Assembly: GCA_018896025.1 (NCBI GenBank)
Contig: JAHIND010000036.1
Span: 1 to 64,000, forward strand
DNA from: Pseudomonadota bacterium
GTDB taxonomy: Bacteria; Desulfobacterota; Desulfarculia; Desulfarculales; Desulfarculaceae
DNA: 64,000 bases
Reading direction: 5' to 3'
A model generated the notes under the pieces. It was not told the DNA's origin, searched no databases, and worked only from the letters and a program-made list of their open reading frames with translations. The translations under genes were made by a program, and so were the position numbers. Below, piece after piece: positions 33,378 to 40,859 of the stretch (positions are counted from its first letter, which is position 1; every line of letters starts with the position of its first letter).

Positions 33378-35669
33378 ATGACTAGGCAAAACTCCAAGCA
33401 AAAGCCATCAGGCCCGCTCCGTCTGGCCCGCATGTTCGATATCGGGCGCGTGAAACTGCGCGCCGCTCTGGCCGACCCCGCCGCCCTGCGCGCCCTGGAC
33501 CGCGCCGTGGCCGAGCCCGGCCAATGGTGGGCCCTGGTCCCGGAGCCGGGGCCGGTGCTGCGCTGGGTGCGTCTGGCCGGGCGGGGCTGGCCCGGCGTGA
33601 GCAAGGGACGTCTGGTCGCCTTGGGGCTCGGCGGCGAGACCATGGTGGCGGAGCTTGACGCCCAGAGCGTCGGCCCGCCGCTACGTCTGCCCGAAAGCTG
33701 CGCGGGGGTGTATCTATGGTTACCGCCCCACGTGAGGCCTCCCCGGGGGCTGGCCTTTTGGCGGCTGGGCACGGCCTGGGCCCTGGCCCGCCTGGCCCTG
33801 CCCCAGATTCACCAATCCCTGCGCTCTCCCCGCGCCATCCTGTCTCAGGCCAAGCAAATGCGCCAAAGGTTGCTGAACGGCAACTGGCGCTCGGCCAAGA
33901 GCAGGTTTTTGCAGGGCCTGCTGCAACGCGAGATATACGCCGACTGGGTGAGCCGCCACGACACCCTGAGCCCACAGGATCGGACACTGATGGCCCGGCG
34001 GGTGGCGGCCATGCCCCGGCCGCCCCTCATCTCGGTGGTGATGCCGGTGTTCAACCCGCCGCCGGACTGCCTGGCCCAGGCCCTGGCCTCCCTGCGCGGC
34101 CAGATATATCCCCACTGGGAGCTTTGCGCCGCCGACGACGCCTCGGACGACCCCAAGGTGCGGGCGGTCCTGGATAAGGCCGCCCAGGACGACCCCAGGG
34201 TGCGAGTGGTCCACCGCCCGGCGCGCGGCCACATCTCCGAGGCCAGCAACAGCGCCCTGGCCATCGTGCGGGGCGACTACGTGGCCCTCATGGACCACGA
34301 CGACATCCTGCCGCCCCACGCCCTGTACCTGGTGGCCGAGGAGATCCTGGCCCACCCCGAGGCGGACATCATCTACAGCGACGAGGACAAAATCGACGAG
34401 CAGGGCCTGCGCTTCGGGGCATATTTCAAGCCCGACTGGGACCCCGAGCTGTTCCTGGGCCAGAACATGATCTCCCACCTGGGGGTCTACCGGCGCGGCC
34501 TTCTGGACGAGATCGGCGGCTTCCGGCGGGGCCTGGAGGGCTCCCAGGACTACGACCTGTGCCTGCGGGCCCTGGAGCGCAGCAGCGATGAGCGGGTGCG
34601 CCACATACCCAGGGTTCTCTATCACTGGCGGGCCATCGCCTCGTCCACGGCCAGCGGCGGCCAGGCCAAGGCATATGCCTTCCGCCGCGCCCACACGGCC
34701 CTCAGTCAGGCCCTGGCCCGGCGCGGCGTGGCGGCCCAGGTGGAGATCGGCCCCAACTGGGGCCAGTACCGGGTGCACTACGATCCGCCCGATCCCCTCC
34801 CCACCATCAGCCTGGTGGCCCCGCTCACCGATGAAGGCCCCGAGCAAACTCCGCCCTTGGCGGGCCTGCTCCAGGGCCTGGCCCCGCTGACCGGCGCCTG
34901 GGATTTGGAGGTGATCGCGGTGGGCCCGGCCCATCTTCTGGAGCAGGCCCGAGCAGCGGGCCGCGGGCACCCCGGCGTGCCTCTGCGCCTGGTGGAGGCC
35001 GCGGGGAGCTGGCCCGTTCTGGTCAACGCCGCCGCCGACCTGACCCAGGGAAGCATATTGGGGCTGGTGGACCCGGGCCTGGCGCCCAGCGGCCCGGCCT
35101 GGCTGGAAGAAGCCGCCGCCTTGCTGGCCATGCCGGGCAACGGCGCGCTGGGAGGCTTTCTGTTGCAACCCGACGGCACGGTGCTCCAGGCGGGCCTGAC
35201 CCTGCGGCCGGGCCGGGTGGCCGCGCCGGTGAACCACGGCGACACCCTGGAGCAGCTCAGCGGCTTCATGCGCCACACCACCCGCCAGCGCCTCAGCGCG
35301 GTGAGCGGAGCCTGCCTGTTCACCAGGCGCGAGGTTTTTCAGCGTTTGGGCGGCCTGGACCAGGAGGGCCTGGCCCGCGCCTATGCCGACGTGGATTATT
35401 GCCTGCGCCTGAGGCGGGAGGGCCTGGCCGTGGTGTGGGCGCCGCGCGTCCGGCTGGAGCTGGCCCAAGCGGCTTCCGGCGGTCCGCTGGCAGCCCTGCT
35501 CGACCCCCAGGGCCTGGGCGGCCTGGCCGATGAGGCGGCGCTAATGGAGCGGCGCTGGGGAAAGTTGTTGGCCGCCGATCCCTATCACAACCCCAACGTG
35601 GCCTACGGCTCCATGCAGCAAAACCCGGTGGCCCCGCGTGGCGCTAGGCCTTGGGAGAGCGGGGCTTAG
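33378..35669 (+). CDS. Large glycosyltransferase with GT2 domain
   Basis: This 763-residue protein has an N-terminal region of unclear fold (1-210), a full GT2 domain (about 215-440) and a second, degenerate GT-A-like region (about 475-740). The GT2 domain has SVVMPVFNPPPDCLAQALAS, ADDASDDP, ALMDHDDILPPHALY and IIYSDEDKIDEQG. The second part shows LVDPGLAPSGPAWLEEAAAL and CLFTRREVFQRLGGLDQEG. This is typical of O-antigen transferases made of two GT modules. The 3' end overlaps the opposite-strand glycosyltransferase by 26 bp. ATG 33378 is preferred to a TTG 12 bp earlier. Confidence 0.85.
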   Translation: MTRQNSKQKPSGPLRLARMFDIGRVKLRAALADPAALRALDRAVAEPGQWWALVPEPGPVLRWVRLAGRGWPGVSKGRLVALGLGGETMVAELDAQSVGPPLRLPESCAGVYLWLPPHVRPPRGLAFWRLGTAWALARLALPQIHQSLRSPRAILSQAKQMRQRLLNGNWRSAKSRFLQGLLQREIYADWVSRHDTLSPQDRTLMARRVAAMPRPPLISVVMPVFNPPPDCLAQALASLRGQIYPHWELCAADDASDDPKVRAVLDKAAQDDPRVRVVHRPARGHISEASNSALAIVRGDYVALMDHDDILPPHALYLVAEEILAHPEADIIYSDEDKIDEQGLRFGAYFKPDWDPELFLGQNMISHLGVYRRGLLDEIGGFRRGLEGSQDYDLCLRALERSSDERVRHIPRVLYHWRAIASSTASGGQAKAYAFRRAHTALSQALARRGVAAQVEIGPNWGQYRVHYDPPDPLPTISLVAPLTDEGPEQTPPLAGLLQGLAPLTGAWDLEVIAVGPAHLLEQARAAGRGHPGVPLRLVEAAGSWPVLVNAAADLTQGSILGLVDPGLAPSGPAWLEEAAALLAMPGNGALGGFLLQPDGTVLQAGLTLRPGRVAAPVNHGDTLEQLSGFMRHTTRQRLSAVSGACLFTRREVFQRLGGLDQEGLARAYADVDYCLRLRREGLAVVWAPRVRLELAQAASGGPLAALLDPQGLGGLADEAALMERRWGKLLAADPYHNPNVAYGSMQQNPVAPRGARPWESGA

Positions 35670-36696
35670 AGCAAGCGCCACGGCGCAACGCGGCCAGGGG
35701 CGACCAGGTCATGGCCCTCATCAGGCGCGCCAGGGAAACCCGGCGCGAGGCCTGCACCCGGCGGCGTTCCGCCCAAACCGCGCCCAGCCCGCGCACGCCC
35801 TCCACCAGACCCTGCCAGGCCTGGGCCTCCTGTCCCTGGCTCACGGCCTGGGCCAGGAGCGCGGCCTGGGCCGCCAGCCATAGGGGCGCGGCCAGGCACA
35901 GCAACAGGGCGGGCATGTCCCGGACCAGCACCCACAACCGGTTGCGGAATCCCAGCCTGCGGGCCAGGCCCGAGGCTCCGGCCCCGCTGATATCGCCGTG
36001 GTGCAACACCCTGGCCCGGTTGGCCTGCAGGCAGGTGCGCCCGGCCAGGCGCAGACGGAAGCCCAGGTCCACGTCCTCCATGTAACAGAACAGGCGCTCG
36101 TACATGCCGCCCGCCTGGCGGAAGGCCGCGCCGTCGTACAGCGCCGCCGCCGCGCAAGGCGCGAACACCTCGGCCACCGAGGGCAGGCGGCCCAGCCTTT
36201 GCCCGTGCCCACCGCGCCAGGCGGTGCCGCTGGGGTGGTAGCAGTCGCCCGCGCCGTCCATGATCTCAGGGTCGTCCAGGAAAAGTTGCAGCGAACCCAC
36301 GGCTGCGGCCTGGGGGTTGTCCCGGGCCACGGCCAGCAACTCGGCCAGCCAATTGGTGAGCGGCAGGGCGTCGGGATTGAGCGCGCCCACCCAGGGCGCG
36401 GGCCTCAGCGCCGCCCCCAGGTTGATCCCGGCGGCGAAGCCCAGGTTGAGGCGCGAGCGCACCAGGGCGAAGCGGGCGTCGGGCAGGCGCAGGCGCTCGG
36501 CCCAGCCGTCGCTGGAGGCGTTGTCCACCACCACGGCCCGGAAGCGCCCCTCGTTCTGGGCGGCCAGGGCCTCCAGGCTGCGCCCCAGGATGGGGCCGCT
36601 GTTGTAGCTCACGATCACCACCGTGACCAGCGGGAGCTCCGGAGGCAAAGGGCCGGGCCCGAGGGTCAGGCTGAAATTGGCTGGCGGCGGGTTCAT
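35644..36696 (-). CDS. Glycosyltransferase family 2 protein (rhamnosyltransferase-like)
   Basis: A 350-residue GT2 protein with TVVIVSYNSGPILGRSLEAL, VVVDNASSDGWAERL, NLGFAAGINLGAAL and a NPDAL divalent-metal site, then YMEDVDLGFRLRLAGRTC and a hydrophobic C-terminal region (LLLCLAAPLWLAAQAALLA). ATG 36696 has GGAGG closely upstream and overlaps the stop of the broken upstream glycosyltransferase frame (ATGA), so the two were once coupled. Its 3' end runs 26 bp into the end of the convergent large glycosyltransferase. Confidence 0.87.
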   Translation of the reverse strand: MNPPPANFSLTLGPGPLPPELPLVTVVIVSYNSGPILGRSLEALAAQNEGRFRAVVVDNASSDGWAERLRLPDARFALVRSRLNLGFAAGINLGAALRPAPWVGALNPDALPLTNWLAELLAVARDNPQAAAVGSLQLFLDDPEIMDGAGDCYHPSGTAWRGGHGQRLGRLPSVAEVFAPCAAAALYDGAAFRQAGGMYERLFCYMEDVDLGFRLRLAGRTCLQANRARVLHHGDISGAGASGLARRLGFRNRLWVLVRDMPALLLCLAAPLWLAAQAALLAQAVSQGQEAQAWQGLVEGVRGLGAVWAERRRVQASRRVSLARLMRAMTWSPLAALRRGACSKPRSPKA

Positions 36697-37141
36697 TTGC
36701 CTCCGAAGATCTCTGGGAATCTGTTTTTCAGGGCTGGTTGGAGGTGCATATCTTTGGCATCGTCCAGCCCCGCGCTGACCGATTTGTCGTGCACGAGGTA
36801 ACGTCCTACGAACTTGGCCACGTGCCCCCCCAACCACATCCCTTGGCCAGCTTGCACCACGCGGTGTTGTGCGCCACCACCGGCCCGGAGTTTTGGCGGG
36901 TGCGCAACAGCTCCACCCGGTTGAAGCGCCCGGCATATTTCTGGAGCCAAGCCTGGGCCAGGCCGCAGGAGTCGTCGCGTGAGCAGTCGTCCACCACCAG
37001 GCACTCCCAGTGGGGGTAGTCCTGCCCGGCCACCGACTCCAGGGCCTGGCGCACGAAACACCCGTAGTTGAAACTGGTGACTACCACTGAGACCAGCGGG
37101 GCGCTCAGGCTCGGCACAGGTGAAGGTCCGTAGTCCATCAT
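36693..37141 (-). pseudogene. Broken glycosyltransferase family 2 gene
   Basis: From ATG 37141 the frame gives a GT2 N-terminus (SVVVTSFNYGCFVRQALESV, VVDDCSRDDSC, RQNSGPVVAHNTAW) and stops at 36806. A shift at the six-base G run (C6 on the plus strand, 36825-36830) would join it to GHVAKFVGRYLVHDK and onward to a TGA at 36693-36695. That stop overlaps the ATG of the next glycosyltransferase. Even joined, the product is only about 149 residues and lacks the metal-binding DxD part and the acceptor half. I read it as an internally deleted, frameshifted relic. A sequencing error in the G run could explain the shift but not the missing domain. Confidence 0.65.
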
Positions 37142-37285
37142 AATATTCGCCAGGTTGTGGTCCGGTGCTTGGGGATGTCGGCAGGTATTATAGCATTGTC
37201 GAAAATGGAAGATGGCAAGAGCGACATGAGATCGCTCTGGGCCGGGAGGGATGGCCCGGCGACGTGGCTCCTACTTTGGCGGGGC

Positions 37286-39142
37286 CTACCCTTCTATAGC
37301 CTCCAACTCCTCCCACCGGGAGAAGATATCCTCCAGCTCCCGCTCCAGCTCTTGCAAGCGGGCGCTGATGGCCGCCGCCGCCTTGCCGCCCTTGGCGTAC
37401 AACTCCGGGTCGGACACCCGTTGGTGCAGCTCGGCCTGCTCCCGCTCCAGGGCCTCGATCCTTTGGGGCAGCTCGGCCAACTCCCGCTTTTGGTTGAAGC
37501 TCAACTTGCGGGGGCGCTCCTGAGGGGGCCGTTTCTTGGCCTTGGCGGGCTTGGAGGGTTTGGCCTGCTCCGCAGAAGGCGTGGACACCCGCTGGGCCAG
37601 CCAGTCGTCATAGCCGCCCGCGTACTCGCCCACCCGGCCCCCTCCCTCCAGGACCAGGGTGCCGGCCACCACGTTGTTGAGGAACTGGCGGTCGTGGCTG
37701 ACCAGGAGCACCGTGCCCTCAAACTCCACCAGGAGGTTTTCCAGCAACAAAAGGGTGTCGCGGTCCAGGTCGTTGGTGGGCTCGTCCAAGACCAAAAGGT
37801 TGGCCGGTTTGGCGAACAGTTTGGCCAAAAGCAGGCGGTTGCGCTCCCCGCCGGAGAGCACCCGCACCGGGCTGTGCACCCGGTCGGCGGTGAAGAGAAA
37901 ATCCTTGAGGTAGCTGATGACGTGACGCTGGCGGCCGCCGACCACCAGGTTGTCCTGGCCCTCGGCCAGGTTCTCCTGCACCGTCTTGTCGTAGTCCAAC
38001 TCCTCGCGCATCTGGTCGAAGTAGGCGATCTCCAGGTTGGCCCCCAGGCGGATGCTCCCGGACTTAGGCTCCAGGCCGCCCAGCAGGATTTTGAGCAGGG
38101 TGGTCTTGCCCGAGCCGTTGGGGCCCATGATGCCAATCTTGTCGCCCCTGAGAATCAGGGTGCTGAAATCCTTGATGAGCGGCTCGCCACCCTCGTAAGC
38201 GAAGCCGACCTCGTCAACCTCGGCCACCACCTTGCCCGACAGGCCCGCCTGTTGGGTTTGCAGCCGGGCCGAGCCCAGGACCTCTCTGCGTTTGGCCCGC
38301 TGCTCACGCATCTGCATGAGCCGCCGCACCCGGCCCTCGTCCCTGGTGCGCCGGGCCCTGAGGCCGCGGTGCAGCCACTCCTCCTCCTGGCTCATCTTCT
38401 TGTCGAACTTGGCCCGCTGCTCCTGCTCCATGACCAGGGCATCTTCCCGGCGGCGCAGGAACTCGTCGTAGGGGCAGTTCCAGTCGTAGAGGGCGCCCCG
38501 GTCCAATTCCACCACCCGGGTGGCCAGGTTGCGGGCAAAGGCCCGGTCGTGGGAAATGAAGACCATGGCCCCCTGATAGCCCGCCAGGAACTCCTCCAGC
38601 CAGACGATGGCGCTGATGTCCAGGTGGTTGGTGGGCTCGTCCAAGAGCAACAACTGGGGACTCTTGGCCAAGGCCCTGGCCAGCAGCACCCGGCGCTTGA
38701 GGCCGCCGGAGAGGGTTTCCACCCGCGCACTTGGTTCCAAACCCAGGCGGGTCAGCGCGGTGTGCAACCTGCGGTCGGCCTCCCAGAGGGCCTGGTCGTT
38801 GCCCTGCTCGGCGCTTTGCCCCCCGCCCAGCCCACGGCGCAATTGAATGAGTACCCGGCCCACGCTTCCCAGTCCCTGGGCGGCCACCTCGTAGACCTCG
38901 CCCTCCATGCCGCCGGGCACGTTTTGGGGCAGATAGCCGATCTCCAGGCCCACCTCGCGGCTGATCTCGCCCGAGTCGGGCGGGAGTTCGCCGGCCAGCA
39001 CCTTGAGCAGGCTGGACTTGCCCGCCCCGTTGCGGCCCAAGAGGCACACCCGCTCGCCGGGCTGCACCCGGAAGCCGATCCCTTCCAGGAGATTGGGCCC
39101 GCCAAAAGCCAGGCTGACGTCGAATAGGTTGATAAGGGCCAA
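37286..39142 (-). CDS. uup: ABC-F family ATPase (Uup-like)
   Basis: A 618-residue soluble protein with two ABC domains and no membrane segment. Domain 1 has GRNGAGKSS, LSGGLKRRVLLARAL and LLLLDEPTNHLD. Domain 2 has GPNGSGKTT, LSGGERNRLLLAKLF and LLVLDEPTNDLD. The C-terminal charged coiled-coil (RIEALEREQAELHQRV, ARLQELERELEDIFSRW) is the Uup-type DNA-binding or ribosome-binding tail. ABC-F proteins act on ribosomes or branched DNA. The gene stands alone; its start ATG 39142 faces the DUF362 gene across a 227-bp promoter region. Confidence 0.9.
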   Translation of the reverse strand: MALINLFDVSLAFGGPNLLEGIGFRVQPGERVCLLGRNGAGKSSLLKVLAGELPPDSGEISREVGLEIGYLPQNVPGGMEGEVYEVAAQGLGSVGRVLIQLRRGLGGGQSAEQGNDQALWEADRRLHTALTRLGLEPSARVETLSGGLKRRVLLARALAKSPQLLLLDEPTNHLDISAIVWLEEFLAGYQGAMVFISHDRAFARNLATRVVELDRGALYDWNCPYDEFLRRREDALVMEQEQRAKFDKKMSQEEEWLHRGLRARRTRDEGRVRRLMQMREQRAKRREVLGSARLQTQQAGLSGKVVAEVDEVGFAYEGGEPLIKDFSTLILRGDKIGIMGPNGSGKTTLLKILLGGLEPKSGSIRLGANLEIAYFDQMREELDYDKTVQENLAEGQDNLVVGGRQRHVISYLKDFLFTADRVHSPVRVLSGGERNRLLLAKLFAKPANLLVLDEPTNDLDRDTLLLLENLLVEFEGTVLLVSHDRQFLNNVVAGTLVLEGGGRVGEYAGGYDDWLAQRVSTPSAEQAKPSKPAKAKKRPPQERPRKLSFNQKRELAELPQRIEALEREQAELHQRVSDPELYAKGGKAAAAISARLQELERELEDIFSRWEELEAIEG

Positions 39143-39271
39143 GGGTGCGCTCCGCCGGGTTCGCTGTCTTCGCGTGCCGTCTACCAGAAGGTTGGAATCA
39201 TACCCTGCTCGGCGCGATTATTCATGACCGTCGAAGGTCGCTTTGATGATAATCGCTAAAGACATGCGCGA

Positions 39272-39299
39272 TTTAAGGTCACCAGGCTTATGCTAGAAT
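39272..39299 (+). promoter_or_regulatory. Possible promoter of the DUF362 gene
   Basis: In the AT-rich divergent region TAGAAT (39294-39299) could be a -10 box, with TTTAAG at 39272-39277 as a weak -35 box 16 bp upstream. The distance to the TTG start at 39369 is about 70 bp. Confidence 0.3.
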
Positions 39300-39368
39300 T
39301 TAATTCAGCCCCATGGCGGCCCCATCCGCCGCCCATTCACTAATGCCGTAACACCTGGAGGGAGCCGA

Positions 39369-40478
39369 TTGTCCTCAAGCACAAACCGACCCAAGGCGGT
39401 GGTGAGCCTGGCCCAGGTGGAGCGGGACGCTTCGCCTTCGCAAATCCAGGCCGCCACGTGGCGGGTGGCTGAAGCGGCCAGCGATTTCTCCTGGCTGAGT
39501 CCCGGTGACACGGTGTTCATCAAACCGGTGATCAACTCGGGCAACCCCTACCCCGCCACCACCAGCCCTCCCGCCGTGGCGGCCATGGTCGGCCTGCTCA
39601 AGGAAAAGGGAGCGGGCCGGATTCTGGTGGGCGATATGGGGGGCATCGCGCACGTAAAGCAACGCCCGGAAGGGGTCAAAGGCAGCACCCGAGGGCTCGC
39701 CATGGCCACCGGCCTGGCCCAGGCCGCCGAGGAGGCCGGGGCGGAGCTGCACTTTTTCGAGGAAGCCGGTTGGGACGCTTTTTTTGAAGACCACCCCGCG
39801 CCGGGCTCCCACTGGAAGGGCGGCCTGATGCTGCCCATGGTGCTGCGCCAGGTGGACCACATCGTGCTCATGCCCCGATGCAGCCGCCACGCCCTTTTGG
39901 GAAGCACCCTGGGCCTCAAGGCGGTGGTGGGCTACATGCGCTTCGACACCCGCCTGGAATATCACCGACATGGCGCGCACATCCAGGAGATGACCGCCGA
40001 GGCCAACACGGTGGGCACTTTGCGGGACAAGCAACGCCTGGTGGTAAGCGCGGCGGACAAAATTCTGGCCAACTACGGACCGGACAAGGGACTGGTGCTG
40101 ACGCCGGAGGTGGGCCTGGTCATGGCCTCCACCTCGGTGACAGCCCACGACCTCATGTCCTTGGCCTGGCTGATCCTCAACCGCCGGACGCTTTCGGGAG
40201 GCCAACTGGGCATGTTCAGCGATCCCAACAGCAGCCAACTGGTGGCCAACCTGGCCAACCACATGGTGGCCGGCATGCTGGGCGGGGCGGGGGCGGCGCT
40301 GACGGCCCAGGCCCTCACGCGCCAGAATTTGGCCTCCATAGGACAGGATCGGATTCTGGCCAGGGCCTTTCAGGTTCTGGGCGGCGTCCCCGAAGTGAAG
40401 CCCCTGTTGAGCGGCCCTGAGCTGAACCAAGGGCTTGTGAATGATCTGATGGGCGTGGCCTCCTTGGGGGTTGCCTGA
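39369..40478 (+). CDS. DUF362 domain-containing protein
   Basis: A 369-residue protein with VFIKPVINSGNPYPATTSPP and VGDMGGIAHVKQRPEGVKGS, recognisable as the DUF362 family. The family appears in many anaerobes, sometimes with ferredoxin domains; this copy has no cysteine cluster. The function is unknown. TTG 39369 is chosen because GGAGGGAG lies 4 bp upstream; no good ATG is nearby. It is monocistronic, ending 17 bp from the convergent frameshifted gene. Confidence 0.75.
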   Translation: MSSSTNRPKAVVSLAQVERDASPSQIQAATWRVAEAASDFSWLSPGDTVFIKPVINSGNPYPATTSPPAVAAMVGLLKEKGAGRILVGDMGGIAHVKQRPEGVKGSTRGLAMATGLAQAAEEAGAELHFFEEAGWDAFFEDHPAPGSHWKGGLMLPMVLRQVDHIVLMPRCSRHALLGSTLGLKAVVGYMRFDTRLEYHRHGAHIQEMTAEANTVGTLRDKQRLVVSAADKILANYGPDKGLVLTPEVGLVMASTSVTAHDLMSLAWLILNRRTLSGGQLGMFSDPNSSQLVANLANHMVAGMLGGAGAALTAQALTRQNLASIGQDRILARAFQVLGGVPEVKPLLSGPELNQGLVNDLMGVASLGVA

Positions 40479-40494
40479 CCCCGGCCTTTCCCCA

Positions 40495-40856
40495 TCATTC
40501 CCGCCGCGTTTTACCCAGGTGTGCCAAGCCTAGCAGGCCCAACCGAACGCAAGCCGCCAGGAAGACCAGAGGGTCCCGCCAGTTGGCATGGGCATCCACC
40601 AGCGGGCCGGGCCGCAGGGAAGCCAGCCATTGCCGGAGCGTCCAACGCCGCCCGCCGGCGGTGGTCCCGCTGAGCGCCAAGAAAGGATCGCTGATCATAT
40701 CCACCCAACACCCCGGCCGGTCGGTGACGATCCGGCTGGTTCGCGGCCCCTGGTCGCGGCAATGAGCCAGGCCCCGGCGTTCCACGCCCGGACGACGGCG
40801 TCCTTGCGGTTGCTCGAAGCAAGCAAACGGGGCACATCGCGCCACTTCCAGGCCAC
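40495..40856 (-). pseudogene. Small unknown gene, probably frameshifted
   Basis: GTG 40856 has a very good ribosome site (GGGGAGG overlapping the stop of the previous gene) and opens a frame VAWKWRDVPRLLASSNRKDA with high G+C third positions. It ends after about 50 codons at a TGA. From about 40770 onward the coding look passes to another frame, CRDQGPRTSRIVTDRPGCW, then SDPFLALSGTTAGG and FLAACVRLGLLGL, ending at 40495. A single frameshift near 40765-40780 would join them into a product of about 120 residues. I do not recognise the family. It could be a sequencing error, a pseudogene or programmed frameshifting. Confidence 0.5.
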
Positions 40857-40859
40857 GGT

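Noticed and set aside
36693..37141. Programmed frameshifting in the broken glycosyltransferase
   Set aside because: The joined product would still lack the metal-binding and acceptor parts, so decay is a simpler explanation than a functional shift.
37157..39127. 656-codon plus-strand open frame opposite the ABC-F gene
   Set aside because: The minus-strand frame has both complete ABC cassettes; the plus-strand frame has no recognisable domain.
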